DNA of 64,000 bases from Durusdinium trenchii (lineage: Eukaryota > Sar > Dinophyceae > Suessiales > Symbiodiniaceae), in NCBI GenBank assembly GCA_963970005.1, contig CAXAMN010000003.1:735993-799992 (forward strand), given 5' to 3'. Shown in pieces: positions 8,664 to 17,819 of this stretch (position 1 is its first letter; each line of letters starts with the position of its first letter). Below the pieces are notes generated by a model. The model did not search any database. It was not told the DNA's origin and worked only from the letters and a program-made list of their open reading frames with translations. Position numbers and translations under genes: made by a program.

Positions 8664-11307
8664 CTTGGCATTTTTTGTAGGCGTTGAACACCCTTGTAAA
8701 ACACTGTGGGCTCAGCTCAAAATCCTTGCCGTCATGTAAGTACAACAAATCTTGATTGTCCCAAAGTCTCGCCAGCGCTGCCACTTCCGAAGGATGGTCA
8801 GAAATTGCTGGGACCTGTGACGGACATGGTTCATGGCTGAACAAAAGAGAGGCCGGCTCTCTGTAGGCCAGTACTAGCTCGTCCTCGAGATACTCTGTGG
8901 CATCCCATGCCCCTCTGCCTGTTAAAACCAGTCTGGATGAGTCCAGGTTCCTGTATGGTTTCAACTCATCAGCCTCCGTATCCGGAAGCACTTCAAAGCC
9001 ATCGAAGCTTCGGTCATAGGGGTTACAGGAGGGCCCCATAGCCGTCAATGCCACTGAAAGCTCTGACAACCTTGCAACTAATTGAGGTAACCTACGGCCA
9101 GAGTTTGCAATACATGGAATCGCAACTTGGCCCTCTGACCTTATCAAGCTCCTGATCCTCGCATAAAGGCTCCGGTGCGAAGTAGAAGGAGCTCTCCCCA
9201 ACAAATCCAGCTTGCGTGGGCCACCATTGTGGTAGTAGTTCAAAGCCAAAACAATGATGTGGACTGCACGATTCAAGTGGACCTGTCTACGTCTCTTCTG
9301 AGAGAGGTCTGGGGGCATCCGTGCCCAGTGCTCACCTGTAGGGAGCGGGACCGGGAAAAAGGCCAGTGCCGTACTGAGGTCAGTACGATGCAGGTGGAAA
9401 GTCTGAGCCAAGTGGGCAACAAAAGGAGTTCTCGTCCTCAAGACTGCCGAGGTCAAGCATGCGCACCACTTTGTAAGCGTCATGTCTTGTTGCAATGCAT
9501 TGAATTTTGCTTCATGGTTGTACTTGCTGAAGACGTGTTCTCCAGGTCTAACATGCTTTGAATTCTCCTGACCTTTGTCGACAGGAGGTGCTGGTTGCGC
9601 CTCTCCTGTCAGCTGGCCAGCCTCATTGCTCACGCCTGTGTCTGGCTGCCCCCCCCCCCCTTTGGGCTTCTTCGGGAAGCGGGGTCTGCGTTTTGGAGAG
9701 GCTTCCCCGTCCTTCTGCTCTTGCGAGGTTTGTTGACCGGTCTTCCTTCCTCCTCCCTCTTGTTTCTTGCTGGTCATGATGTCGATGTCCTTGAGATAGG
9801 CTAGAAGGACCCCCCCCCACACGGCAGGCATGAGGGGGGTGAATGGCTTGGCAACTGACAGTGGGGTTCCCTTCTCTGCAAAGAGCACCGGAGGAGGCTC
9901 CTCCACCAGAGTCACCAGGAACGCTGTCGTCCAACTCTGATCCAGAGCAGCTTGGTCTAGGGCGGCTGCAAACAAAGCCAGGTGCTCTTTTACACCGTCG
10001 AAGTCTTGTGCAATGGCAGCATCTATGATGTATCCAAGGACCCACAAAATGGTCCCCAGCTCCCGAGACTGCTTGTAGGCGCCATGTCTCTCCAGGTAGG
10101 CCAGGAAAGACAGGCCTGCATCCTTTGCAGCCTCCTCCGTTGTAGGAACTGGCTTTGAGGGATTCATCTTCCTGGACAGCTGCTGCAGGAATGCAAGCCA
10201 GTACTGACTTTGGCGCAAGGCCAGGTCTGTCTGCATTCTTTCTCTCCTGGCAACGCCTCTTGTAGAAGAAGAACTTCCCGACAGGCCTCCTGCTTGCAGA
10301 TCCACCAAAGGGTCCGACGCATGACCCGCCAAGTGCGAGACCAAGGTGGTCAGAGCCGTGCTTTGCTGGGCTAACGCACTGAGCATGGGATGAGTCTCTA
10401 TCTGCGCTGGAAAGAGATCTCGTGGTTCCTCTGGTATGAACGGGTCTGGTAGTGCTAAGGCCCCTTGAGCCGGGGGAGCTTTTCTGGTCTTGGGCGGTGG
10501 CCCCACCATTGCGGCTACCTTCTTTGCTGTGGCTTCCTTGGGATGACCTAGGTGGGCAAAGCCTTGCCCCAGGGCCGGAAGCTGTGGGTATGCATGTCTG
10601 CTGACGCCAGGCGATTGTCCTCCGGCAGGCTCTGCATATGTGACAGCCGCCTTGGCGGGCTCTGTAGGTGCTTGACGTTGCAATGCCATCAGGGCCTCCA
10701 CCTGTGAGGAGAGGGATGCTACCTGCTCCGCCAGGACTGCATTTGTGATCTTCTTGGGGGTGGCCTTCTTCGCAGCCGCTTTTGAGCGTACAGGAGTTTC
10801 TGCCGGCTCTTCTCGAGCCGAGTAAAAATTTAGCCTGCCCTGATCTTCTTCTCCCATCCAGGCTTTGGCAGCGGCAACCAGAGAGGCAGCTGTAGGCAGT
10901 GCTAGGGGAAACTGATCATCAAAAGGATGAATCGTCTCCAGTGAATCCGTCACTGGATCATACTCCCTAAGAGCCTGCAGTGCCTGGTTCGACACATCCA
11001 CCAAGAGGACCAGGATCTCCTGGTCTATCATGACCTCTTGGCCATTCTCATCTTCCTCGCTGAGCTGAGCGACACATGTGTGGGAAGGCCCCAAAAGTTC
11101 GTGCTCGTCTGCATGTGCTGCTGTCTCCAGAGCTTCATTCGAAAATGACTCCACTGGTAGTGCAACCAAAAATCCCCCGTCCCTCTGCAGGACAGGTATA
11201 GCGAAAACCTGCAAATTTCCTCCGGTTTTTGAAACCTCCGAAGGGATTGAGAACACTAGGAGATTTGGGTCCCCTACTTCCGCGAGGCGGAGGCTGGACC
11301 TTTGCAT
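8632..11307 (-). CDS. DIRS gag-like protein
   Basis: 891 residues with ATG at 11307, starting inside the end of the preceding ORF and ending inside the start of the polyprotein ORF, an overlap pattern common in DIRS elements. The N-terminal part is acidic. The middle is Ala/Pro-rich with a Lys-rich patch (RSKAAAKKATPKK) and a Pro-rich linker. A Lys/Arg-rich segment (SPKRRPRFPKKPKGGGG) lies around residue 530 and could bind nucleic acid. The C-terminal third looks globular. No zinc knuckle is visible. Position and composition indicate a particle or RNA-binding protein, but I see no diagnostic motif, so the role is inferred from order within the element. Confidence 0.7.
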   Translation of the reverse strand: MQRSSLRLAEVGDPNLLVFSIPSEVSKTGGNLQVFAIPVLQRDGGFLVALPVESFSNEALETAAHADEHELLGPSHTCVAQLSEEDENGQEVMIDQEILVLLVDVSNQALQALREYDPVTDSLETIHPFDDQFPLALPTAASLVAAAKAWMGEEDQGRLNFYSAREEPAETPVRSKAAAKKATPKKITNAVLAEQVASLSSQVEALMALQRQAPTEPAKAAVTYAEPAGGQSPGVSRHAYPQLPALGQGFAHLGHPKEATAKKVAAMVGPPPKTRKAPPAQGALALPDPFIPEEPRDLFPAQIETHPMLSALAQQSTALTTLVSHLAGHASDPLVDLQAGGLSGSSSSTRGVARRERMQTDLALRQSQYWLAFLQQLSRKMNPSKPVPTTEEAAKDAGLSFLAYLERHGAYKQSRELGTILWVLGYIIDAAIAQDFDGVKEHLALFAAALDQAALDQSWTTAFLVTLVEEPPPVLFAEKGTPLSVAKPFTPLMPAVWGGVLLAYLKDIDIMTSKKQEGGGRKTGQQTSQEQKDGEASPKRRPRFPKKPKGGGGQPDTGVSNEAGQLTGEAQPAPPVDKGQENSKHVRPGEHVFSKYNHEAKFNALQQDMTLTKWCACLTSAVLRTRTPFVAHLAQTFHLHRTDLSTALAFFPVPLPTGEHWARMPPDLSQKRRRQVHLNRAVHIIVLALNYYHNGGPRKLDLLGRAPSTSHRSLYARIRSLIRSEGQVAIPCIANSGRRLPQLVARLSELSVALTAMGPSCNPYDRSFDGFEVLPDTEADELKPYRNLDSSRLVLTGRGAWDATEYLEDELVLAYREPASLLFSHEPCPSQVPAISDHPSEVAALARLWDNQDLLYLHDGKDFELSPQCFTRVFNAYKKCQDGQTDRRPEV

Positions 11308-11897
11308 CGCTTCAGTGGAGGCACGCAGATGCGTGCGCCCACGCAGAACACTTGCACCTCGAATGATGGGAAATCCTCAATGATAGCTGTGTCGTCCTGA
11401 ACTGCCAAGGCACGGAGGGCTTCACGCTTGGTGGTTGTCCTAAGAGCTTGACTAAGTCCCAGACCCCGGATGACTACGAAATGAGCGCTCGGGAGCGCAG
11501 GCACCGCGTCTGCTGGTCTATAGTGCAGCCCGGTCACTCTGGCCACCCAGGCCAGATGTCCCTGAGTGAAAGCCCTCTGAGCTCGTTCCAGGGGGGAAGT
11601 AGATGCAACTGACTTCAACCTCTCCTGACACAAATCCGACAGGTACCTAGGCACGGAGGGTATCGGCTGTGCCTGCGGGACCTGACTTGCGCCTGGGTAG
11701 GGGAATTCCAGGTCTGACACCCCAAGGGGCAGGTTCCCTTCCTCGATCACCTCCCACTCTAAATCCTCGTTCGCTGAACCTTCCAGCTCGTTCAATCGCT
11801 GGGCCAACTGCTTGACTCTCTCTCCTATGGATGCAAGATCCTCAGAAACTTTGAGCAACTCAGCACGAAGCGGAGCTAACGAAGCCTTAGTGCTCAT
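11274..11897 (-). CDS. Small first ORF of the DIRS element, N-terminal coiled coil
   Basis: 207 residues, ATG at 11897, about 250 bp inside the A1 repeat. Residues 5-43 have a heptad-like pattern (LRAELLKVSEDLASIGERVK) typical of a coiled coil, followed by an acidic patch. The rest has no motif I recognise. It overlaps the gag-like ORF by 34 bp in a -1 frame, so it may be a separate protein or the N-terminus of a frameshifted gag. It plausibly assists assembly of the element's particle. Confidence 0.6.
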   Translation of the reverse strand: MSTKASLAPLRAELLKVSEDLASIGERVKQLAQRLNELEGSANEDLEWEVIEEGNLPLGVSDLEFPYPGASQVPQAQPIPSVPRYLSDLCQERLKSVASTSPLERAQRAFTQGHLAWVARVTGLHYRPADAVPALPSAHFVVIRGLGLSQALRTTTKREALRALAVQDDTAIIEDFPSFEVQVFCVGARICVPPLKRCKGPASASRK

Positions 11898-12144
11898 GCA
11901 AGTACCCCCTCAACCTATTCGAAGCCCGGCGCACGACCGGCGACTGAGAAATCCAAGGCCGGAAAGCAGGTAAATGCCAAAGAAAGAGACAACCACAGAT
12001 GGAAACCAGGGATATGCAAACCAGGATACCTGTAGCAAATCCAAAGACGAACGGGGCGAGAACGCTCGGATGGCAGTGAGCTGGGCAAGCGAGGTATGTG
12101 GAAGCCTGCAAGAGGGTGACGAGACCCCCTACCCAGTGTTCCAT

Positions 12145-12188
12145 GAAGCTTGAGAAGACGAGTTGCGGCGTTCGTGGATATTCGATCA
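12145..12188 (-). repeat. Split direct repeat A1 (5' end)
   Basis: Identical to A2 over 44 bp, including the stretch GACGAGTTGCGGCGTTCG. Its outer edge at 12188 marks the 5' end of the DIRS-like element; the next 51 bp to the following stop codon are of unclear origin. Confidence 0.9.
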
Positions 12189-12239
12189 ACCACGATGTCT
12201 GAAGTCATAAATCGCTCCATTCTCTGGCAACCACCAAAC

Positions 12240-12728
12240 TTATGTTTTCCTATTATAAGTCATCATTTCAAGGTCGTTAAAGTTTTTGAGGATGTGGTAG
12301 GTATATCTCCAGTTCTTCTTTACATATGATTTGATTGCCTGTAGATATAGTTTATTGTGCTTAAACCTTTCCTTCAGTTCCGGCGTTTCCATCAACCTGT
12401 CTATTTCCCTTCTCATCACTCTCACGTTTGTTCTGTTAGTGTCGCTTAAAAAGATGGGTGATGGCATCTCTGTTTGGAAGAAATATATTTGTCTTCCAGT
12501 TGTTGTTAGTGGTTCAGTGTGCTTTAGGTAATGGTGTATTCTTTTCGATTGGTTTTCTTCCTTTATGTATTCCTTTTCCTTGAATATCAAGTTATTACAT
12601 TTGAAACAGTGGGTGTTGTAATCACATATCATATCACAAATTCCCACGGGGAAAATATTGTTCAATAGAACCTTGACGTTGGCACTTTCATGTTTACAAC
12701 ATCTACAGTTTCCATATGTAAATAGCAT
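12240..12728 (-). CDS. Cys-rich Polinton-like protein of unknown function
   Basis: 162 residues, ATG at 12728, uninterrupted. The N-terminal third has pairs of cysteines that could bind zinc (CRCCKH at 9-14, ICDMIC at 30-35, CFKC at 41-44). The rest is basic and helical. I do not recognise the family. It lies in the AT-rich block between the DIRS insertion and a second Cys-containing gene, preceded by the same CTTAAAGAA / TATAT arrangement as the gene at 4413. No polymerase, capsid or protease motif is present. Confidence 0.65.
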   Translation of the reverse strand: MLFTYGNCRCCKHESANVKVLLNNIFPVGICDMICDYNTHCFKCNNLIFKEKEYIKEENQSKRIHHYLKHTEPLTTTGRQIYFFQTEMPSPIFLSDTNRTNVRVMRREIDRLMETPELKERFKHNKLYLQAIKSYVKKNWRYTYHILKNFNDLEMMTYNRKT

Positions 12729-12760
12729 CTCTTAATACATATAGCCAATTTTTCTTTAAG
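12729..12760 (-). promoter_or_regulatory. Promoter-like element matching the one at 4414-4449
   Basis: Minus-strand reading: CTTAAAGAAA, about 6 nt, then CTATATGTATTAAGAGA and the ATG. Alignment with 4449-4414 keeps the first nine bases and most of the TATA-like box. Confidence 0.5.
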
Positions 12761-12778
12761 TAGTTTTTGGTGGCTGGT

Positions 12779-13236
12779 TCATTTTTCGGGTTCCGGTTGG
12801 TTTTCCTTTTTCCTTTCCTCATCTTCCAGTTCTTTTATCACCATATCAATTTCGTGTAGTCCTTCGTTTGCCTTTCTTCCATTCGCCAAGTTCCTCAACC
12901 TCTCAAGGTCTTTTACGCCTTTCCTCTCATCGGGTGGTAGGCTTTAAGGTGTTCCTTCATCTCTTTCAAGTCAAAGTATGTATCCTCCTCTTCATCATCA
13001 CTGACATCGTTTTCAAAAAACTTTCTCATTCTCACCTTGTCCATCTCTAAAAGTGTGTTTTCCATAGCCTGGAATATCATTTGTCTCTTTCCACACTTCC
13101 CGCACATATTCACGAAGGTCTTTAACAAATAAGTCCGGTTCGGTTCTTTCCATTCATTCAAGGAAATAACTTCAGTCATTATCCGACATCCACAGTCAAA
13201 TTTGGTCATCTTTGCTTTCTTACCTTTATATTTCAT
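12779..13236 (-). pseudogene. Zinc-ribbon plus coiled-coil Polinton-like protein, frameshifted
   Basis: The first 107 codons from the ATG at 13236 encode a Cys-containing domain (FDCGCRIMTEV at about 13-23 and CGKCGKRQ at 45-52) and an acidic patch (DVSDDEEEDTYF). A frameshift near 12945 ends this frame. The next frame continues at once with a charged helical tail (DERKGVKDLERLRNLANG) and stops at TGA 12781-12779, giving a protein of about 150 residues. The family is not recognised. The single frameshift fits the decay seen in the neighbouring integrase and methyltransferase. Confidence 0.55.
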
Positions 13237-13249
13237 TTTTTCTTTAAGT
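13237..13249 (-). promoter_or_regulatory. Short promoter-like CTTAAAGAAA motif
   Basis: ACTTAAAGAAAAA lies directly before the ATG at 13236 and matches the start of the elements at 4414-4449 and 12729-12760. The TATA-like part is absent. Confidence 0.35.
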
Positions 13250-13295
13250 ATATTTTTGATTATTTAAGAAAATCTTAAAATCTAAGACTATAATA

Positions 13296-14491
13296 ATGGC
13301 AAGAAGATTGACAAAAGAACAGATAATAAGCAATGTCTATTTCGATTTGGAAAAGGGTTTCGGGTGAATCCAAGACACCCTAAAACAAGCGAAAGAACAA
13401 GACCCATCCATAACGAGGGTAGATGTAGAAACTTTTATGAAAAACAGCCCAACAAACAGATTAGAGGTTATAGAGGTTCAAACTCATACACCGCTCCGTT
13501 CTCAAGGTTTGAGTATCAAATTGACATAATGCCTATGAAGCCTTTAACCAAAGTTCCGGAGGCAAAAATACCAATGAAGAATTCCGAGCCACCCTGTGCT
13601 TTAGTCGTTATGGATATATTCAGTAAGATGGGCGACGTCGTGCCAATGAAGCAGAGAGACGGAGAAACGGTCTTACCAGCGTTGAAGCAAAGTTTTAAGA
13701 AGATGGGTTTTCCAATGAGTATATATTCCGATGATGACGGAGCATTTCAAACAGTAGTGTCAAAGTTCTTTAAAGACGAAGCCATCAATCACATCATCAC
13801 AAGAGCACACGCTAATGTCGTGGAACGTTTCATCAGGACACTTAAAAATATGATACACGACAGGGTCAGATTTAATAAGGCAGGATGGACAAGTATGCTT
13901 CCACTCGTCTTGAAGAAATACAACAGCACCAAACACTCGTCCACGAAACTCACACCCAATGAAGCCCACGACGACAAGAACCATATGGATGTAAAGGTAA
14001 ATCTGACAAGAGAAAAGAACACGAGGAAGTATGAGGAGATTAAAGAAAACGATACAGTCAAAATCTTCACCAAAGGAAGAGGCAACTACACCGACAGGAA
14101 AGAATACAATAGCAAATTGTCTAAAGAAAACTACAAAGTGAGAAAGATAGAATACGACACGACGGGAAACAGAACTTTCCAACTGGAAGGATTGAATAAA
14201 CCCTTCCTTCGCCACGAGATACTAAAAGGTTTGATAGTATCTCATAAATCAGTTCTTCCGGTATTCTGTATAGTTCATCCTGTGTCTTCTTCCTTTGTTC
14301 CTTCCACCTTCCTTTACACGGTAGTCTCTTTGCTGTCTCTTTATGCCTGTTGCCTATCATGCTATTACAGTCTTTCTTACATAAGGGTCTGGGTTTCCAA
14401 CTCTTCAAGTTCGTCCATAATCTGGTGCGCTTCCTATAATCGAAACCATATTTACAATAATCAACATCATAGTAATCAAAATCGTTCATAA
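13296..14491 (+). pseudogene. Polinton/Maverick DDE integrase (rve), broken near the N-terminus
   Basis: From the ATG at 13296 the frame reads MARRLTKEQIISNVYFDLEK and hits a TGA, then continues in frame with IQDTLKQAKEQDPSITRVDV, the usual N-terminal region of Polinton integrases. A frameshift near 13460 moves to the long frame that carries the core. Catalytic residues: D in EYQIDIMPM, D in YSDDDGAF, and E in HANVVERFIRTLKN about 30 residues later. The C-terminal part (NYKVRKIEYD, FQLEGLNKPFLRHEILK) resembles the SH3/chromo-like tail. The true end is probably near 14235, at a hairpin shared with the converging methyltransferase gene; the open frame runs on to 14491. The enzyme would join element ends to target DNA; this copy is inactive. 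Confidence 0.88.
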
Positions 14492-14824
14492 AGTCCTGTT
14501 CCTTCAAAAGTCCCGTGTGTGGATTTTCTATGAGAAATATTCTCGGTTGAAAGTAGTTAATGATTTCAATAGTGTTCTTAACAATGCTATTGGCATAATC
14601 TATGTGTCTAACTCCTGACGTTTTTGCTCTGCTATATTCAGTGCAAGGAGGCGATGCCCACATTATATCAAAGTCTTTGTCACACTTTGAATAATCCCAT
14701 TGTAATATATCTTACAGTAATTGATATTAGCGTTCTTCAAATCTAACGAGATGACACTAAAACCGAACTCACGAGCAACTCTACCAACACTGCCTGTTCC
14801 ACTAAATAACTCCAATAGTTTCAT
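14121..14824 (-). pseudogene. C5 cytosine DNA methyltransferase of the Polinton-like element, frameshifted
   Basis: From the ATG at 14824 the frame encodes MKLLELFSGTGSVGRVAREF, the SAM-binding motif I of C5 methyltransferases. One missing base near 14705 breaks the frame; the adjacent frame continues with FDIMWASPPCTEYSRAKTSG, containing the catalytic PPC Cys loop (motif IV), then FLIENPHTG (motif VI, ENP). About 200 residues in all, so it is a short enzyme with little or no target-recognition domain, as in many viral and phage orphan methylases. The 3' end overlaps the converging integrase; the functional end was probably near the 14216-14243 hairpin. It would methylate DNA at C5 of cytosine, perhaps to mask the element. 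Confidence 0.85.
14216..14243. terminator. Perfect 9-bp hairpin between converging genes
   Basis: GAGATACTA and TAGTATCTC flank a 10-nt loop, exactly where the integrase (+) and methyltransferase (-) coding regions meet. It is symmetric and could end transcripts from both directions. Confidence 0.55.
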
Positions 14825-14857
14825 ATTAAAACTCTATAGATTTTAATATGAAACTAT
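14815..14857. terminator. Perfect 17-bp hairpin at the methyltransferase start and upstream gene stop
   Basis: 17-nt arms 14815-14831 and 14841-14857 around a 9-nt loop, with no mismatch. The left arm contains the methyltransferase ATG, and the right arm touches the stop codon of the upstream gene. It is the strongest of three hairpins at gene ends in this element. Confidence 0.6.
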
Positions 14858-15192
14858 CATATCAAAATATCTTTCCCCTCTTCCACATCCTTAACGATTT
14901 GGTAGTATTCAAGCGTCTGCTCTTTGGGTTGAGTAATTTTACATTTGTTAATCCACTCCAAGTATTGTTTCCTCTTCTCATCCCACGAACCAACGGGTCT
15001 TCCTATCTGCCTCTTTTCACATATTGTATCCATCCTTTCCTTATCATCCTTCTTCTCCTCCTTTTTAGGTTCAGGGAGTCTCCTCAATGGTCTTCAAAGT
15101 CTCCATTATGGTTTTTTTATGTTCTTATTACACCTGTTTAGTTTGTTTGTCAGTTCTGCCAGTTTGTCAGTGTTCTCGTCCATATCACTCAT
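14857..15192 (-). pseudogene. Small charged coiled-coil Polinton-like protein, two frameshifts
   Basis: The ATG at 15192 opens MSDMDENTDKLAELTNKLNR, a coiled-coil-like start. After a run of seven A the frame stops. A shifted frame gives METLKTIEETP, and the original frame resumes with EPKKEEKKDDKER, GRPVGSWDEKRKQYLEWINK and a stop at 14857. Two compensating indels in a protein of about 110 residues fit decay. The family is not recognised. The copia element inserted 15 bp upstream of its ATG, in the AT-rich promoter region. Confidence 0.5.
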
Positions 15193-15207
15193 ATACTTAG
15201 TTATATA

Positions 15208-15328
15208 TGAAAGCGGGAAGCGCCCTTTCTTCAAATGGGGATTGAGCCTATATCCGGCGATTGCGGATTCTCGGTTTGTGCGTGTCGTGTCTGAGTGGAT
15301 GTCTATGACGTTCCATGAGATTCTAACA
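15208..15328 (-). repeat. Copia 3' LTR
   Basis: 121 bp, identical to 22213-22333. The stop codon of the RT ORF (15303) lies inside it. In element sense it begins TGTTAGAATCTC, a common start for copia LTRs. Confidence 0.97.
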
Positions 15329-17819
15329 TGCTCCCTCCACTCAGACACCAAACACAAAACTTTACTTCCATGCCCCCTTGCCAGTGGAGGCATCTGGGGG
15401 AAAAATGGATCTTTGATCCCACCTTCGTCATGCGAAAACTGTTCATGTTTTGCAAACACTCTTTGGTCGAGCTTCTGCTCTGCAGTTGCAGCTCTTGACC
15501 AAATTCTAAAATTCTCTCTTTCAGTTCTCGTACTTGTTCTTCCAATTCTTCGATGTAGGTGTCTTTCAAAAAGCACTCGTTCTGCATCCTGTTCATCTCT
15601 TTCTCACACTTCTCCAAACCAAGTTGCTCTGGCCCGATCGATGCCTGAGCTTCTTTCTCAAAGGTCACCTTGACCTTCACCGTGAACAGCTCTCGCACAT
15701 ACTTCAGGAAGGAGTTGCTCGTGCCATGCATGAACTCAGTCATATAGACCCGCAGCCACTGACAAATGCTCAAGGCTCCTATGCATGCACACAAGCACAT
15801 AGTGAACCACATCCAATCGAGGCCACTTTCATAGCTCTTTTCCTCTGTGGTTGAACCAGCTGCTTTGTCCAGCGTCGACAAGAGCATCAGCAAGCAAATC
15901 CTGTCATCTTTAGACTTGCCAATCTTCTTCATGCTCTGCTTCATCTTGTAGCCCTCTTCGATCTCCTTGTACTCGTTCTCTCCAACACGTGTGCCAATCG
16001 CATCCACCATCTTCAACATGTAGAGTAATCCCACAAACCTCTTTCGCGACAGGTTCTTTGTCCCGAGATCTGCTGAATTGATCTCTGTGGGGATCGGCGC
16101 CACGGACAGGATTTTCTCTTTCTCCTTTTGCTGGATCCATAGGAGTGCCGCATCAAGATGTCTCACTCTTCCGATGCCCTGTCTCTGTGCCATTGCTCTC
16201 GCAGCTGAGCTATCAGACCTGACCTTCATCACACAGTTGCCGCCAGTGATCTTGTTCCACAAGTGTCGGATCAAGAGTCCATCGCTGCATCCTCCGACCA
16301 TGGCCACAAATTCAGACTCGCCTGAAGAAAGCGAAATTGCCTTCTGAGCACGGACTTTCGACTCCATGAGATTTCCGTCCAGGAAAATCTGGAAGGAAGT
16401 TGTCGATTTGCGGTCATTCTTGTTGCCAGCATAGTCTGCGTCTGTGACCACTTCCAGCAAGTGTTCTTCTTGGTCTTCCACTTCTTCTGCTTCTCTCATG
16501 TCCAGGACGGATTGTCCTTTTGCCCTGAGGTCAATCCTCACTCCATAGCCGCCAGTGCCGAACATGTAGGAGCAAATATGCCAGGCATTCTCCATTGACT
16601 GCCTCGTGGGTTTGGCCATTTGTCTGGCAAGACATTGAATGCCAAACTGGGCGTCTGGTCTCTCTCCGGCCATGTACATCAAGCGTCCCACGATGCTCCT
16701 GAACTTGGTCACTTCTTCACCTTGCAAAGGTTCTGAGTCATCTCTTTTGCCATAGTTGGAGTGCAACGGAGTCTTCCTGTAGAACTTCGTGTATAGGTCA
16801 ACATCTTTCTCAAAGCTGTCATATTGCTTCCGGTCGCATCTGATGTCACAGCATGTTGATGTCAGCTCAAACTGCCTCTTCAGGTAGTAGAACTTGCTCC
16901 CTAGGGCAAATGGTCCTTTCTCTTCGACGTTCCACCGTTTCTCATCCTTCAGGTAGATGACAAACTCCCTGACCTTGTCTTCTCGACCCACAATGAACAC
17001 GTCATCGACATGCACGGTCAGGTACAGCAAATTTGCAATGAACATCAAAGTCGGTTGCATGCTGTCTTGCTCCATGCCATACTCTATGCATGTAGTGGAA
17101 AACAGATTGAACCATTGTGCTGCCGCAGTACGCTGTCCTGGTAGGCAACGGATCAGCTTGAAGATTCGATCATTCACCTGCACAAAGGCATTTTCAGCAT
17201 GCGGTTGTGGAGACATGAGAAATGCATCCTTCACATCTAGTGTCATAGCCACAAAATGTCGGTGTACATTCACCAGCATGTGTACCAGCAGCTTCGGAAT
17301 CACCATCAGTGATGTCGGCGCAAAGGTCTGCTCGATGTCGACTGAACTGCGAAATTGTCGAGCTACCAGTCTTGCCCTGCGGAACCAACCTATTTGTTCT
17401 AGCCGATGTTTCCAGCACATGACTTCTTTGGTGCTTATGACATAACCGTCGGTGTCTTCCACCTCCTGACGATTCGTCTCCACCATGGCTGGAATCTGTA
17501 GCATTCTGTTGATCTCCTTTTCCTTTGCCTCCTTGTCGAGTCTCTCAAGTTCTTCCTCGCTCACTTCTGGAGGATCATCATCCTCATCACCACCATAGTT
17601 GTAGAACTCCTCTTCAATCTCGCCTGGTAGGAGGTCTGGATCAACCTCTTCGTCTCCATGCACTTCTATGGCTTCTACACCTGCATATCGGCGGGTATAG
17701 TTGCGCTGTTGGAGAACCTCTTGGTGATGACTCAACAGTCCTTGCTTCTGAGGTTGCCATTGAAGGTAATGCCACACCAGACATCTTTGATTTCTTCTCT
17801 TCACTCTCCACGTTCTCAT
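15303..17819 (-). CDS. Copia reverse transcriptase and RNase H with extra C-terminal TM/coiled coil
   Basis: An open frame of about 840 codons with no AUG expected at its true entry, because it is reached by a +1 shift from the gag-integrase frame; the first in-frame ATG is at 17819. RT: RLVARQFRSSVDIEQTFAP, LDVKDAFL, LPGQRTAAAQWFN, and the catalytic LTVHVDDVFIVG (VDD near residue 275). RNase H: VTDADYAGNKNDRKSTTSFQ, LSSGESEFVAM, VRSDSSAARAM and a late ADLGTK. About 200 residues follow RNase H: a hydrophobic segment (WMWFTMCLCACIGALSICQW) and a strong coiled coil (IEELEEQVRELKERILEFG). Copia pol proteins normally end near RNase H, so this tail is unusual and recalls env-like extensions of some plant copia elements. 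It synthesises the element's DNA copy. Confidence 0.92.
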   Translation of the reverse strand: MRTWRVKRRNQRCLVWHYLQWQPQKQGLLSHHQEVLQQRNYTRRYAGVEAIEVHGDEEVDPDLLPGEIEEEFYNYGGDEDDDPPEVSEEELERLDKEAKEKEINRMLQIPAMVETNRQEVEDTDGYVISTKEVMCWKHRLEQIGWFRRARLVARQFRSSVDIEQTFAPTSLMVIPKLLVHMLVNVHRHFVAMTLDVKDAFLMSPQPHAENAFVQVNDRIFKLIRCLPGQRTAAAQWFNLFSTTCIEYGMEQDSMQPTLMFIANLLYLTVHVDDVFIVGREDKVREFVIYLKDEKRWNVEEKGPFALGSKFYYLKRQFELTSTCCDIRCDRKQYDSFEKDVDLYTKFYRKTPLHSNYGKRDDSEPLQGEEVTKFRSIVGRLMYMAGERPDAQFGIQCLARQMAKPTRQSMENAWHICSYMFGTGGYGVRIDLRAKGQSVLDMREAEEVEDQEEHLLEVVTDADYAGNKNDRKSTTSFQIFLDGNLMESKVRAQKAISLSSGESEFVAMVGGCSDGLLIRHLWNKITGGNCVMKVRSDSSAARAMAQRQGIGRVRHLDAALLWIQQKEKEKILSVAPIPTEINSADLGTKNLSRKRFVGLLYMLKMVDAIGTRVGENEYKEIEEGYKMKQSMKKIGKSKDDRICLLMLLSTLDKAAGSTTEEKSYESGLDWMWFTMCLCACIGALSICQWLRVYMTEFMHGTSNSFLKYVRELFTVKVKVTFEKEAQASIGPEQLGLEKCEKEMNRMQNECFLKDTYIEELEEQVRELKERILEFGQELQLQSRSSTKECLQNMNSFRMTKVGSKIHFSPRCLHWQGGMEVKFCVWCLSGGSMLESHGTS
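15329..15341 (-). promoter_or_regulatory. Polypurine tract
   Basis: In element sense GAGTGGAGGGAGCA directly precedes the 3' LTR, the expected position for the plus-strand primer. Confidence 0.6.

Larger units (their letters stand above)
4571..12188 (-). mobile_element. DIRS-like tyrosine-recombinase retrotransposon with split direct repeats
   Basis: About 7.6 kb on the minus strand with three overlapping ORFs: a small N-terminal protein, a gag-like protein and a polyprotein with reverse transcriptase, RNase H, methyltransferase and tyrosine recombinase. The ends have the A1 - ORFs - B1-A2-B2 order of PAT/Ngaro-type elements: A1 at 12145-12188, B1 at 4706-4803, A2 at 4662-4705, B2 at 4571-4634. 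A1 and A2 are identical over 44 bp. Such elements integrate through a circular intermediate by recombinase and leave no target duplication, and none is seen. It lies inside the Polinton-like element and interrupts a gene there. Confidence 0.9.

Noticed and set aside
12189..12239. Extension of the DIRS element beyond A1
   Set aside because: The 51 bp do not match any sequence next to A2, B1 or B2, so I end the element at 12188; their origin stays open.
14848..15141. Plus-strand frame starting MKLSYQNIF
   Set aside because: It begins inside the 17-bp hairpin and is antisense to a better-supported charged protein on the minus strand.
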